56,629 nt of DNA, from contig JANWZI010000014.1 in assembly GCA_025054695.1 (NCBI GenBank), forward strand, positions 1 to 56,629. The letters are read 5' to 3'. Source of the DNA: Myxococcota bacterium (GTDB taxonomy: Bacteria > Myxococcota_A > Polyangia > Polyangiales > JANWZI01). The notes beneath the pieces were generated by a model. It saw only the letters and a list, made by a program, of their open reading frames with translations, was not told where the DNA came from and did no database searches. The position numbers and the translations under genes are program-made. How positions within the stretch are numbered: position 1 is the stretch's first letter; every line of letters begins with the position of its first letter. Below, in pieces: positions 26,690-35,600 of the stretch.

Positions 26690-27010
26690 AGTCTGCGTCG
26701 GAGCCCGAAGCCGAGCCCGAGCCCGAGAACGGAGTCCGAGACCGCGTCCGACACCGAGACCGAGTTGGAGTCCGGGTCCGAGGCCGGGACGGGGATCGAG
26801 CCCGAGACTGAGTCCGGGACTGATCTCGAGTCGGACACCGCGTCGAAGATCGAGACCGAGGCCGAGACCAAGCCCGAGGCCGCGTCCGAGTCTGAGACCG
26901 AGTCCAAGACCGAGTCCGAGAACCGAGACCGAGAACCGAGACCGAGTCCGAGCCTGACCCCGAGAACGGAGTCCGAGACCGCGTCCGAGCCCAAGCCCGA
27001 TTCGCTCGAA
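26690..27010 (+). repeat. Hexamer array R5 (GAGTCC/GAGACC) at a convergent junction
   Basis: The longest array, about 320 bp, filling most of the 388-bp gap 26643-27030 between the convergent ceramidase-like and pilT genes. Units are GAGTCC, GAGACC, GAGCCC, GAGGCC and shifted variants. A 30-bp segment recurs exactly at 26722-26751 and 26959-26988. Some units are out of phase (GAGAACCGAGACCGAG), so the array has had small indels that a coding tail would not tolerate. No gene is seen in the gap. Confidence 0.92.
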
Positions 27011-27030
27011 CGTCCAGCGGACCGCGGCGA

Positions 27031-28068
27031 TCAGTGAAGCGCCGCGCGCGCGACTTCGACCTCGAGCAGCCCCTGCCGCACGAGTTCGCGCAGTGCCATC
27101 TCGAAGGTTTGCATCCCGTACGGGTGGACGCCCTTCTCCATGATGTCCTTGAGCGGCAGGTTGCCTTCGGGCTTGCGAATCGTTTCGCGCGCGGTGCCCG
27201 TGACGACGAGGATCTCACAGGCAAGCACGAGACCCTGCCCGTCCGCCCGTGGGAGCAGTCGCTGCGCGACGATGCCCTTGAGGTTGTCCGCGAACCGCTC
27301 GCGCACGTCGCGCCCCTCGCCGCCGGCGAGTGCCACGACGCGGCCGATCGTCCGATGCACGTCGGGGGTGTGCAGTGTGGAGAGCACGAGATGGCCCGTC
27401 TCGCTCGCCTTGAGCGCGATGTCCATCGTCTCCTCGTCGCGGATCTCGCCAACGAGGATGACGTCCGGGTCTTGCCGCAGGGCGGCGCGCAGAGCCGTCG
27501 CGAAATCCTTCGTGTCGAGGCCGATCTCGCGCTGACTGACGGAGGCGAGCTGGTCTTGGTGGATGAACTCGATGGGATCCTCGATCGTGACGATATGACA
27601 GCGTCGCGTGCGGTTGAGGTGGTCGACCATCGCCGCCAGCGTCGTGCTCTTGCCGTTGCCGGCCGCGCCGCAGACGAGGACCATGCCGCGCTCCAGCTCC
27701 GCTAGGCTGCGCACGACGGGGGGGATGCGCAGTTGCTCGAACGAAGGGACCGCGAGCGGGATCGACCGAAGCGCGATCGCGAGCGTGCCGCGCTGCCGGT
27801 AGATGTTGACGCGATACCGCCCGATCCCCGAGACGCCGTACGACGTGTCGAACTGCTGCAGGTCGTCGATCGAGCCCTGGAAGCGCGAGCGCGCGAGCAC
27901 GACCTCGGCGAGCGCGCGCGTCTGGTCGGGGCGCAGCTTCTCGCCTTGCAGATAGTGCAGCTCTCCGTTGACCCGGAACGCGGGCGGTTGGCCCACCTTC
28001 AGCAACACGTCGCTCGCCGCGTGTTGCTGACCCTTGCGCAGCAGCGCGTGTAACGTGGCCTCGTCCAC
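27031..28068 (-). CDS. pilT: PilT-family twitching-motility ATPase
   Basis: A 345-residue hexameric ATPase of the type IV pilus retraction family, close to the usual length. Walker A is GAAGNGKSTTLAAMV (about residues 132-146). The Asp box is IVTIEDPIEF. Walker B is DVILVGEIRDEETMDIAL. The His box is ETGHLVLSTLHTPDV. The N-terminal PAS-like domain starts LLRKGQQHAASDVLLKVGQP. It retracts pili from the cytoplasmic face of the inner membrane, giving twitching or DNA uptake. It is the last of three leftward genes (lipoprotein, SPOR protein, pilT). No other pilus gene is near. Confidence 0.93.
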   Translation of the reverse strand: MDEATLHALLRKGQQHAASDVLLKVGQPPAFRVNGELHYLQGEKLRPDQTRALAEVVLARSRFQGSIDDLQQFDTSYGVSGIGRYRVNIYRQRGTLAIALRSIPLAVPSFEQLRIPPVVRSLAELERGMVLVCGAAGNGKSTTLAAMVDHLNRTRRCHIVTIEDPIEFIHQDQLASVSQREIGLDTKDFATALRAALRQDPDVILVGEIRDEETMDIALKASETGHLVLSTLHTPDVHRTIGRVVALAGGEGRDVRERFADNLKGIVAQRLLPRADGQGLVLACEILVVTGTARETIRKPEGNLPLKDIMEKGVHPYGMQTFEMALRELVRQGLLEVEVARAALH

Positions 28069-28104
28069 GTCCGCGCAGCATAGCCCAAGGGCGGCTCGCC
28101 GCGT

Positions 28105-29010
28105 TCAGTCCTCGCTCCGACGCCGCACCACGATGGTGTGGATGCGCTCCTCGCGCTCGAAGCTCCTTCGGTATGCGTCGGCCTGCTCCGCCGAGTCGAA
28201 CGGACCGATGCGCACGCGCCAGTAGCGTCCCCGTCCCGGCACGTCGGCGGCCTGCACGTACGCGCGGTGGCCGCGCGCACGCAAGGCGTTCGCAAACAGC
28301 TCCGCTTCGCGCGCCGTGGTGTACGAGACCACCTGCAGGCCGTAGGGGCCTTCGTGGCCCGGTGCGGCCGGTGCCTGGTCGAGGGACGCCACGTGCAGGG
28401 CGGCGGCGTCGAGCGAGACGGCGGCGGGGGCGACCGGCGACGCGGCGGACTCGGCGTCGCCATCTGTCGCGGAGGGCGATTGCGCGACCGGGGTCGGAAG
28501 CTCGGCGGCGGCCGATGGAATCGGTGGAAACGGCGCGTTGCTACCGACAGCGGCGCCGGCGGCCATCGTGGCTTCGAGTCGTTCGAGCTCGGCCGCGGCG
28601 GCGGCGACGGCAGCCTCCACCTCCGGTCGTGCGTCGGCCCCCAGCGGCTCGGACGTCAGCAGCTCGGGAAAAATCAGCCGAGACCGGTCCAGCTCACCAG
28701 GTTGAGACGACGCGGCGGACTTCCTCGACGCTGCGCCCCCTTCGGCTGCCATCTGGCGATGCCCAGCTGCGACGATGTCCAGCGAGGCGAATGACGCGAC
28801 GGTGTCGGCGGAGGCCGAATGGGCAGTCGGTATCCAGGCGACGCCCGTCGACCCAGCAACGGCGACGAGAACGAGCGCCGCGAGCATGACAATGATGCGC
28901 CGGGAGCTTCGGGAAACGTCCGATTCGCGGATTCGGTCGAGATCCCGCATTGCCGAGTCCATCTCGTCCTCTCTTGCCTGCTCGTCGACGTGTAAGTCAC
29001 GAACCGACAT
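28105..29010 (-). CDS. Membrane-anchored SPOR-domain protein
   Basis: A 301-residue bitopic protein. The cytoplasmic N-terminus of about 37 residues (MSVRDLHVDEQAREDEMDSA) leads to one membrane segment (about residues 39-58, IIVMLAALVLVAVAGSTGVA). A long Ala/Pro/Ser-rich periplasmic linker (about 60-215) follows. The last 80 residues are a SPOR domain (YGLQVVSYTTAREAELFANA, then YWRVRIGPFDSAEQADAYRR), which binds septal glycan strands stripped of stem peptides. It may be a cell-division protein or simply cell-wall localised. It lies 36 bases before pilT and nine bases after the small lipoprotein gene, so all three are likely one operon. Confidence 0.9.
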   Translation of the reverse strand: MSVRDLHVDEQAREDEMDSAMRDLDRIRESDVSRSSRRIIVMLAALVLVAVAGSTGVAWIPTAHSASADTVASFASLDIVAAGHRQMAAEGGAASRKSAASSQPGELDRSRLIFPELLTSEPLGADARPEVEAAVAAAAAELERLEATMAAGAAVGSNAPFPPIPSAAAELPTPVAQSPSATDGDAESAASPVAPAAVSLDAAALHVASLDQAPAAPGHEGPYGLQVVSYTTAREAELFANALRARGHRAYVQAADVPGRGRYWRVRIGPFDSAEQADAYRRSFEREERIHTIVVRRRSED

Positions 29011-29019
29011 GTAGTCAAA

Positions 29020-29343
29020 TTACGGACTCGGAACTACAAGGTCGACCGTTTCGCTCCGCCTCGCCTCGCGTTCGGCCCACAGTTCGAGCGTATGGCCGAT
29101 CTCGGCCTGGATTCGAAGCGTGTAGTCGCCCGCCGGGCTAGCCCTGACGATGACCCCTCGGTCGGTGTCCGCGTTCAGGCAGAAGACGTACGCGTCCGCA
29201 GTCACTCGACCCTCCACGCTGACCATGCCTTCCGCGTCGGGGGCGCTGACCAGGGCGGTGGGTGGCGGCAACGGTAGGGTCGGAGTCGCGCAGGCCGACG
29301 CCAGAAGGCCGAACGCAGCCAGTATTGCGAGGCTTCGGGTCAC
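29020..29343 (-). CDS. Small lipoprotein with a carboxypeptidase-regulatory-like fold
   Basis: A 107-residue lipoprotein. The signal MTRSLAILAAFGLLASAC has a clear lipobox (ASAC). A Pro-rich stretch (TPTLPLPPPT) and one beta domain follow: VEGRVTADAYVFCLNA, then AGDYTLRIQAEIGHTLELWA, which resembles carboxypeptidase-regulatory or transthyretin-like beta sandwiches. It is first in the leftward operon with the SPOR protein and pilT. Its function is unknown. Confidence 0.75.
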   Translation of the reverse strand: MTRSLAILAAFGLLASACATPTLPLPPPTALVSAPDAEGMVSVEGRVTADAYVFCLNADTDRGVIVRASPAGDYTLRIQAEIGHTLELWAEREARRSETVDLVVPSP

Positions 29344-29387
29344 GGTCGTTGGCGACTCTCGTTGTGGGAAGCAAGATTCGATCCGAT

Positions 29388-29399
29388 CAAATATATTTG
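29388..29399. promoter_or_regulatory. Perfect 12-bp palindrome in an AT-rich promoter island
   Basis: CAAATATATTTG is a perfect palindrome in the only strongly AT-rich stretch of the window (29376-29420), in the divergent gap between the pilT operon and gyrA. On the minus strand TTGATG and TATATT, 16 bases apart, form a plausible promoter for the lipoprotein operon, so the palindrome overlaps its -10 and may be an operator. The rest of the gap 29344-29653 holds the CG/TG tract and no gene. Confidence 0.5.
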
Positions 29400-29588
29400 T
29401 AATTACAGCAGCATCAATGCAACAAGGGTGTCTGATGACTTCGTAATGGTGTCACCCTCGTTGACTATAGGCCTCTAGTTGAAGCGGGACTGGTGGCTGC
29501 ACCGTGCAACGCTGGGAACACGAGAGCGAGGACCCTCGACCAAGCTCGGCAACGTTCAATCATTGCTGAAATCTTTAGCCGTGTCTCT

Positions 29589-29622
29589 CGCGCGCGTGCG
29601 CGCGTGCGCGCGCGCGTGCGCG
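29589..29622. repeat. 34-bp alternating CG/TG tract (Z-DNA-prone) upstream of gyrA
   Basis: Seventeen CG or TG dinucleotides run without a break, strictly alternating pyrimidine and purine. Such tracts flip to left-handed Z-DNA under negative supercoiling. The tract ends 31 bases before the gyrA ATG, within the likely 5' leader or promoter. Confidence 0.9.
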
Positions 29623-29653
29623 GGGCATCGAGGCGTGCTAACTACCGCCCTCC

Positions 29654-32281
29654 ATGCCCAGCGCACTTCCCCATCCCGGCTCGCCGGGTCCGCTCGGCCC
29701 GCCCCCCGTGAGCCTCGAGCACGAGCTGCGTAGCTCGTTCCTCGCCTACGCGATGAGCACCCTGATCTCGCGCAACGTCCCCGACGTGCGCGACGGCCTC
29801 AAGCCCGTGCAGCGGCGGATCCTCTACGCGATGCACGAGCAGAAGCTGACGCACGCGAGCCCGTACCGGAAGAGCGCGCGCGTCGTCGGCGACGTGCTCG
29901 GCAAGTATCACCCGCACGGCGACCAGTCGGTCTACGACGCGCTGGTGCGGATGGCCCAGCCCTTCTCGCTCCGCTATCCGCTTGTCGACGGTCAGGGCAA
30001 CTTCGGCTCGATCGACCGCGATCCGGCCGCCGCGATGCGTTACACCGAGGCGCGGCTGACGCGCTTCGCCGGCGAGCTGCTCGCCGACATCGAGGCCGCG
30101 ACGGTCGATTTCGTCCCCAACTACGACGACAGCGCCGAAGAGCCCTCGGTGCTGCCATCGCGCGTGCCGCACCTGCTGCTCAACGGGACGAGCGGCATCG
30201 CGGTCGGCATGACGAGCGAGATCCCGCCGCACAACCTGCGCGAGATCGTCGACGCCACGGTCCGGCTCATCCGTAATCCGCGGCTCGAGCTCGAGGATCT
30301 GCTGCGCGACGACCCGGAGTCGGGACGGCTCGGCATTCGCGGGCCGGACCTGCCGACGGGAGGAATCGTGCACGGCACGGTGGGCTTCCGGCGCGCCTAC
30401 GCCACGGGATCGGGGTCGTTGACGGTGCGCGCACGTGCCCACGTGGAGCCCGTGCCCGGCAAGGCGGACCGCAAGCAGATCGTCGTCACCGAATTGCCCT
30501 TTCAGGTGTGCAAGGCCGAGATCGTGCGCGAGATCGCGAAGGACGTGCGCGAGAAGCGGCTCGAGGGCATCGCCGACATCCGCGACGAGAGCGACCGGTC
30601 GGGCGTTCGCGTCGTCATCGAGCTGCGCCGCGACGAGGATCCGGACGTGGTGCTCGCCCACCTGTACCGTTCGCACCTGCAGCGCCGCGTCGGGCTGCAG
30701 TTCATCGCCATCGTCGACGGCAAGCCCCAGCAGCTCACGCTGCGACGGATGCTCGAGCTGTTCATCGCGCACCGGCGGGACGTCGTCACACGCCGCACGC
30801 GGCACCAGCTCGAGGAGGCACGGCGTCAGATCGAGATCGTCGAAGGCCAGGGCATGGCGGCGACGGACACCGATCGCGTGATCGCGACCATCCGGGCGGC
30901 GGCCGACCAGGAGGCGGCGAGGCGCGCGCTGATGGAGCTGCCGCTGCGTGGTCTGGAGGAATTCGTGCGCCGGGCCGGGCGCCCCGAGGCCGAGATCGAG
31001 GCGGCACGCGCACGCACCGACTACCGGCTGAGCGAGCGCCAGGCGCAGGCGATCCTCGACATGCGCCTGGGGCGACTGGCTGCGCTCGAGCGCGACCGGC
31101 TCGCCGCGCAGTACGGCGAGCTGCGCGAGCGCATCCTGCGCCTCGAGGCCATCCTCGCCTCCGAGAGCCGCCTGCTCGACGTGATCGTCGAGGAGCTCGA
31201 CGAGGTGCGCGTGCGCTACGGCGACGATCGACGCACCGAGATCGTCGAGCAGGAGGACGAGGTGCTCGACCTCGAGCTGGTGCGCGACGAGGACGTGGTC
31301 GTCACGCTGACGCGCGCGGGCTATCTGAAGCGCACGCGACTCGACGAGTACCGCGCGCAGGGACGCGGGGGCCGGGGCGTACGCGGCATCGACGCGCGCG
31401 ACGAGGACGTGGTCACGTCGCTGCTCGCCGCGCGCACGCGCGATCACGTGTTGTTCCTGACGAATCGCGGCCGCGTCTACGTGCGCCGCGTGTACGAGAT
31501 TCCGGAAGCCGAGCGCGCCGCGAGGGGCCGCGCCGTGGTCAACCTGCTCGACCTGCAGCCCGAGGAACGCCTCGCGGCGGTCGTCACGGTCCGCGATTTC
31601 TCGGCGACGCGGTACCTGGTGACCTGCACGCGCGGCGGTACCGTCAAGCGCACGAAGCTGTCGGCATACGCGAACGTGCGCTCGACGGGCATCATCGCGG
31701 TGCAGATCGAAGAGGGCGACGAACTGCTCTTCGCGCGCATCGCGGAGGAGTCCGACGAGGTGATGTGCGGCACCGCCCAGGGCCACTCCATCCGGTTCAG
31801 GTTGTCCGAAGTGCGGGCGACCGGTCGTGGCACCGTCGGGGTGTATGGCATGAACCTGCGCGACGGGGATCGCATCGTCGGCTTCGACGTCATCACCGAT
31901 CCCTCGATGCAGGTGCTGACGGTCAGTGCACACGGCTTTGGCAAGCGCACACCCATCGCGGAGTGGCGCGTGCAGAAGCGGGCCGGCTCCGGGGTCATCG
32001 CCATGGACACTTCGGAGCGCAACGGCGAGATGGTCGCCCTGCGGCTCGTGCGGCCCGACGACCACGTCATGGTCCTGACCGACGGCGGTCAGGTGATCCG
32101 CATTCGCGTCAGCGACGTGCGCGAGGTGGGGCGCAATGCGCAGGGCGTTCGCATCATTCGCCTCGACGATGGCGAGCGAGTCGTCGACGTCGCGCCGATC
32201 CGGGCCGAGGACGACGATGGAGAGGCGGCGCCCCTGCCGGCTCAGGACGACGAGGGAGACGTCGAGGGACGATCGGCCTGA
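29654..32281 (+). CDS. gyrA: DNA gyrase subunit A (type IIA topoisomerase)
   Basis: An 875-residue GyrA, which cleaves and rejoins DNA to introduce negative supercoils with GyrB. The catalytic Tyr is 130 in [11 protein letters not shown]. The breakage-reunion domain fills residues 25-510, with [20 protein letters not shown] at the start. The six-bladed C-terminal domain has the GyrA box as [10 protein letters not shown] (canonical QRRGGKG), supporting gyrase over topoisomerase IV. An acidic tail ends it. The first 18 residues are an unusual Pro-rich extension; GTG 29708 is an alternative start. In the quinolone pocket E. coli Ser83 is Gln91 here, while Asp87 is kept (Asp95). gyrB is not in the window. 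Confidence 0.93.
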   Translation: MPSALPHPGSPGPLGPPPVSLEHELRSSFLAYAMSTLISRNVPDVRDGLKPVQRRILYAMHEQKLTHASPYRKSARVVGDVLGKYHPHGDQSVYDALVRMAQPFSLRYPLVDGQGNFGSIDRDPAAAMRYTEARLTRFAGELLADIEAATVDFVPNYDDSAEEPSVLPSRVPHLLLNGTSGIAVGMTSEIPPHNLREIVDATVRLIRNPRLELEDLLRDDPESGRLGIRGPDLPTGGIVHGTVGFRRAYATGSGSLTVRARAHVEPVPGKADRKQIVVTELPFQVCKAEIVREIAKDVREKRLEGIADIRDESDRSGVRVVIELRRDEDPDVVLAHLYRSHLQRRVGLQFIAIVDGKPQQLTLRRMLELFIAHRRDVVTRRTRHQLEEARRQIEIVEGQGMAATDTDRVIATIRAAADQEAARRALMELPLRGLEEFVRRAGRPEAEIEAARARTDYRLSERQAQAILDMRLGRLAALERDRLAAQYGELRERILRLEAILASESRLLDVIVEELDEVRVRYGDDRRTEIVEQEDEVLDLELVRDEDVVVTLTRAGYLKRTRLDEYRAQGRGGRGVRGIDARDEDVVTSLLAARTRDHVLFLTNRGRVYVRRVYEIPEAERAARGRAVVNLLDLQPEERLAAVVTVRDFSATRYLVTCTRGGTVKRTKLSAYANVRSTGIIAVQIEEGDELLFARIAEESDEVMCGTAQGHSIRFRLSEVRATGRGTVGVYGMNLRDGDRIVGFDVITDPSMQVLTVSAHGFGKRTPIAEWRVQKRAGSGVIAMDTSERNGEMVALRLVRPDDHVMVLTDGGQVIRIRVSDVREVGRNAQGVRIIRLDDGERVVDVAPIRAEDDDGEAAPLPAQDDEGDVEGRSA

Positions 32282-32410
32282 TGCCGGAGAACGGCTGGCC
32301 TGTTCGCGGGCTCGGGCGGGCTCCTTTCCCCCGCGGTGTCCGTCCGGCTGCGGGGAGCGGAGGATCTCGTCCGTGACCGCGGGTGACCGCGTCGAGTACA
32401 TTCGGGCTCG

Positions 32411-34861
32411 GTGACCGCACCGGTCGTCGGCATCGATCTCGGAACGACGAACAGCGTCGTCGCCGTCGCGGACGGCGCGGGCGCGCGCGTCTTGCGCGAT
32501 GCCGAGGGCCACGCGCTCGTCCCGTCCGTCGTGGCGTTTCTGCCGGGCGGCGAGATCCTCGTCGGTCGCGCGGCCCGCGAACGGCGCCTGCTCGACGCCC
32601 GCAACACCGTTTACTCGGTCAAGCGCCTGATCGGCCGCCCCTTCCAGTCCGAGGAAGTGCGACGGGCACGCGAGCGATTCCCGTTCGAGCTTCGAGAGGG
32701 CCCCACGGGGGGCGTGCTCGTCGCGGCACGCGGCGAGACGTACACGCTTTCGGAAATCAGCGCGTTCGTCCTGCGGGAAGTGCGCACGCTCGCGGAAAGG
32801 GCCCTGGGCACCGCGGTCGGCCGGGCGGTCGTCACCGTCCCCGCCAACTTCAACGAACTGCAGCGAAGCGCCACCAAGGCCGCCGGCCGTGTGGCCGGCC
32901 TCGAGGTGCTGCGCATCCTCAACGAGCCGACGGCGGCGGCGCTCGCCTACGGCTACGGGCGTGGCAGCCGCGAACGTGTCGCGGTCTACGACTTCGGCGG
33001 AGGAACGTTCGATCTGACGCTGCTCGATCTCGCGGGCGACGTCTTCGAGGTCCTTGCGACGGCGGGGGACACCTACCTCGGCGGCGACGACATCGACACG
33101 CTACTCGCGGAGCAGATGGCCGATGCCTTCCGCCGTCACCACGGCTACGACGCGCGGGCCGACGGTCAGGCGTTCGAACGGCTGCGGGCCGCGGCCGAGT
33201 GGGCCAAGTGTCGGCTCTCGGAACAGTCCGAGGTGCAGCTCCGCGTCGAGGAGCTGGCGTATGCGGCCGACGGGACTCCGCTCGACCTGACCTTTGCGCT
33301 TACGCGCGGCGCGCTCGAGACGATGATCGAGCCGCTCGTTCGCCGGACGCTGGAAGTCTGCGAGGACGCCATGCGCGTCGCGGGCCTGCGGCCGACGCAG
33401 ATCGACAACGTCATCCTCGTCGGCGGCAGCACGCGCATCCCACTCGTGCAACGGCTCGTGGCCGAGTACTTCGGACGCGAGCCTCTCAAGCACCTCGATC
33501 CCGATCTCGTCGTCGCCCAGGGCGCCGCCATCCAGGCCGCCTCGCTCGCGCCGGAGCCGGAGCGCGTCCGGCGAACGATTGGCCGGGTTCCCATCCAGCG
33601 TACGACGGTCGCCGTAGCGCGTCCGACCGACGAAGCGGATGCGCCGACCGTCGTCCGTCCCGCACCGTCGGCGCCATCGGTTCGGCCGACCGCCTCGTCC
33701 ACCGCGCCATCGACCGCGACGGGGCCCGCTCGGTCGCCAGCGGGCGCGACGACCATCACGGCGAACGACGTGCGTAGCCCGACCGGTACTTCACGGCAGG
33801 TCACGGAGTCGACCGACGAGCCCGAGGAACAGGATCCGACGATCGTCCGACGCTCTCCGTTCGAGCAGGTCGCGGGCCCCGAGGAACCGACACGACCGGC
33901 GAACGTTTCGCAGGTGTCCCAGCAACCCCGCGCCGTGCCGCCTCCGCTGCCCACCCAGCGAGCGGGAGTTCCATCGGGCCGAGGCGTTCCGATCGGCGGT
34001 CGAACGTTGCAAATGGCTGCCTTCGACCCGGAGGCAGCCCGCCGTGCCGTTCCTCCGACCGTCGTCGTGCCCGGACGCGGCGCGGAGTCCGGGGCCGCGA
34101 CGGGTGCCGAGTCGGCGACGCCCTTCGAGTCCGTCGACGAGCTGGCCACCACGGGCTCTCGGTCTTCGTCCGCGCCCCCGCCGCGCCCGGTCGACGCGGT
34201 GGTTCGCTCGACGGTGGCCGCCGTCGGACAGCCTCCGCCGCGGGGCCCCGCGGTGCCATCCGGTCCGCCACCTGGATCCCACGGGCTGCCTCACTCGGCC
34301 GTGGCCGTGGGAACCGATCGCCCCGAGGTTGTCGCGCCTGCGGTCGTGGCTGCCGCGACGGCTCCGGCGGTCGTGACGGCAGCGGCCTCGCCGCTCGGAC
34401 CCACGGCCGACGCCGCGCGCATGGCTGCGCCAAGAATGCCACTGCTGCTCGACGTGACGCCGCACACGCTCGCCATCGAGACGGTGGGCGGCTATTGCGA
34501 GCCGGTGATCCGGCGCAACTCGACGATTCCGGTCGAGCGTACGCGCATGTTCGCGACGGCGGTCGACGGCCAGGACACGGTGCGCGTGCGCATCTGCCAG
34601 GGCGAGTCCCGGCGGCTCGTCGAGAACCAAGAGCTCGGGGCGGTCGAGCTGGTCGGCCTGCGTCCTGCGCCGAGAGGCGAGGTGCGAATCCGCGTCACCT
34701 TCATGCTCGACGCGGACGGCGTGCTCGGCGTGCGCGCCGTCGACGAGTCGACCGGACGCGAGCAATCCGTGCGGGTCCAGCTGCTCGGCGGCGCGAGCGA
34801 GGAGGAGGTCGCCGCCATGGCGGCGCGCCATGCGGCTGCGACGGTTCGGTCGAGAGCGTGA
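32411..34861 (+). CDS. Hsp70-family chaperone with a long disordered insertion and no lid
   Basis: An 816-residue DnaK relative. The ATPase domain is canonical at residues 1-385: VGIDLGTTNSVVAVADGAGA, ILNEPTAAALAYGYG, YDFGGGTFDLTLLDLAG and VILVGGSTRIPLVQ. About 290 residues of Pro/Ala/Ser/Thr/Val-rich sequence follow, probably disordered. Only then come the linker and substrate-binding beta domain (LLLDVTPHTLAIETVGGYCE onward, about 675-800). The helical lid of DnaK is missing. The start is GTG 32411. The stop overlaps the J-protein start (GTGA), so the two are likely partners. Client handling without a lid is inferred to be fast or weak. Confidence 0.9.
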   Translation: MTAPVVGIDLGTTNSVVAVADGAGARVLRDAEGHALVPSVVAFLPGGEILVGRAARERRLLDARNTVYSVKRLIGRPFQSEEVRRARERFPFELREGPTGGVLVAARGETYTLSEISAFVLREVRTLAERALGTAVGRAVVTVPANFNELQRSATKAAGRVAGLEVLRILNEPTAAALAYGYGRGSRERVAVYDFGGGTFDLTLLDLAGDVFEVLATAGDTYLGGDDIDTLLAEQMADAFRRHHGYDARADGQAFERLRAAAEWAKCRLSEQSEVQLRVEELAYAADGTPLDLTFALTRGALETMIEPLVRRTLEVCEDAMRVAGLRPTQIDNVILVGGSTRIPLVQRLVAEYFGREPLKHLDPDLVVAQGAAIQAASLAPEPERVRRTIGRVPIQRTTVAVARPTDEADAPTVVRPAPSAPSVRPTASSTAPSTATGPARSPAGATTITANDVRSPTGTSRQVTESTDEPEEQDPTIVRRSPFEQVAGPEEPTRPANVSQVSQQPRAVPPPLPTQRAGVPSGRGVPIGGRTLQMAAFDPEAARRAVPPTVVVPGRGAESGAATGAESATPFESVDELATTGSRSSSAPPPRPVDAVVRSTVAAVGQPPPRGPAVPSGPPPGSHGLPHSAVAVGTDRPEVVAPAVVAAATAPAVVTAAASPLGPTADAARMAAPRMPLLLDVTPHTLAIETVGGYCEPVIRRNSTIPVERTRMFATAVDGQDTVRVRICQGESRRLVENQELGAVELVGLRPAPRGEVRIRVTFMLDADGVLGVRAVDESTGREQSVRVQLLGGASEEEVAAMAARHAAATVRSRA

Positions 34862-35403
34862 CCGACCCGACGAAAGGCTCGATCGGCACGATGCCGCCCG
34901 ACGAATCGGGGCCGCTCGACGACGGGCTCGACGGAGTCGATTACTACGCGCTGCTCGGCGTTCCTCGAGATGCCCGCGCCGCGGAGGTCCGGGACGCATT
35001 CCACGCCTTCGCACTGCTCCATCATCCCGACCGTCACGTCGGCTCGGACCCAGCGACGCGAGAGCGCTCCGAACGGCTCTTCCGACGCGGGGCCGAAGCC
35101 TATCGCGTTCTGCTCGACCCCGAGCTGCGCCGCCGATACGACGAGGGGCTGGTACGGGGGCGGCTGCGGCTCGATCCCGAGGCGGATGCCGAGAGCGCAC
35201 GGCGTGCGTCGGTCCCCGCGGGGACGCTGCCCGTGCGTACGGCACGCGCACGTCCATTCGCCCAGCGCGCGAGTGAGGCCATACGCGCTGGAGACGTGAA
35301 AACCGCGCGACTGCACCTGCGGCTCGCGCTGCAACACGATCCGGGCAACCCCGACCTCGAGCGCGCGCTCGAACGACTCGAACGAGGCGAACTCGAGGGC
35401 TGA
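34858..35403 (+). CDS. J-domain co-chaperone (DnaJ-like), short
   Basis: A 181-residue protein with a J domain at about residues 24-92. It starts YYALLGVPRDARAAEVRDAF and has the essential HPD motif in HHPDRHVGSD. J domains stimulate Hsp70 ATPase. The rest is not DnaJ-like: there is no Gly/Phe region and no zinc finger. Instead a TPR-like helical end (EAIRAGDVKTARLHLRLALQ) is present. The GTG start at 34858 overlaps the Hsp70 stop by four bases, which strongly suggests a dedicated pair. Confidence 0.9.
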   Translation: MTDPTKGSIGTMPPDESGPLDDGLDGVDYYALLGVPRDARAAEVRDAFHAFALLHHPDRHVGSDPATRERSERLFRRGAEAYRVLLDPELRRRYDEGLVRGRLRLDPEADAESARRASVPAGTLPVRTARARPFAQRASEAIRAGDVKTARLHLRLALQHDPGNPDLERALERLERGELEG

Positions 35404-35423
35404 AGCACCGCGCACGCGTCGAG

Positions 35424-35566
35424 GCGCGGTTTCGGACTCGGATTCCGACACCGATCTCGGACTCTGCCTCGGACTCGGTCTCGCACTCTGACTTGGTCTC
35501 GAACTCGGACTCGGCCTCAGCCTCGGTCGCGGCTTCGGTCTCGGACTCGGGCTCGAGTCGACCGAT
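35424..35566 (+). repeat. Hexamer array R6 at a convergent junction
   Basis: About 143 bp of TCGGAC, TCGGCC, TCGGTC and TCGGAT-type hexamers between the convergent J-protein and persulfide dioxygenase genes. The GAGNCC sense lies on the minus strand. Units include GATTCC-type variants. Confidence 0.9.
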
Positions 35567-35600
35567 TCCTCACCGCCCTCGAGCGACGTGATCGGCGCGG

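Noticed and set aside
29456-29485. TTGACT as a -35 for gyrA
   Set aside because: No -10 lies 16-18 bases downstream, so I did not call a promoter.
29479-29733. Small plus-strand gene across the CG/TG tract before gyrA
   Set aside because: Its frame runs through the tract as an Ala/Arg/Cys alternation and into gyrA out of frame, and it has no ribosome site.
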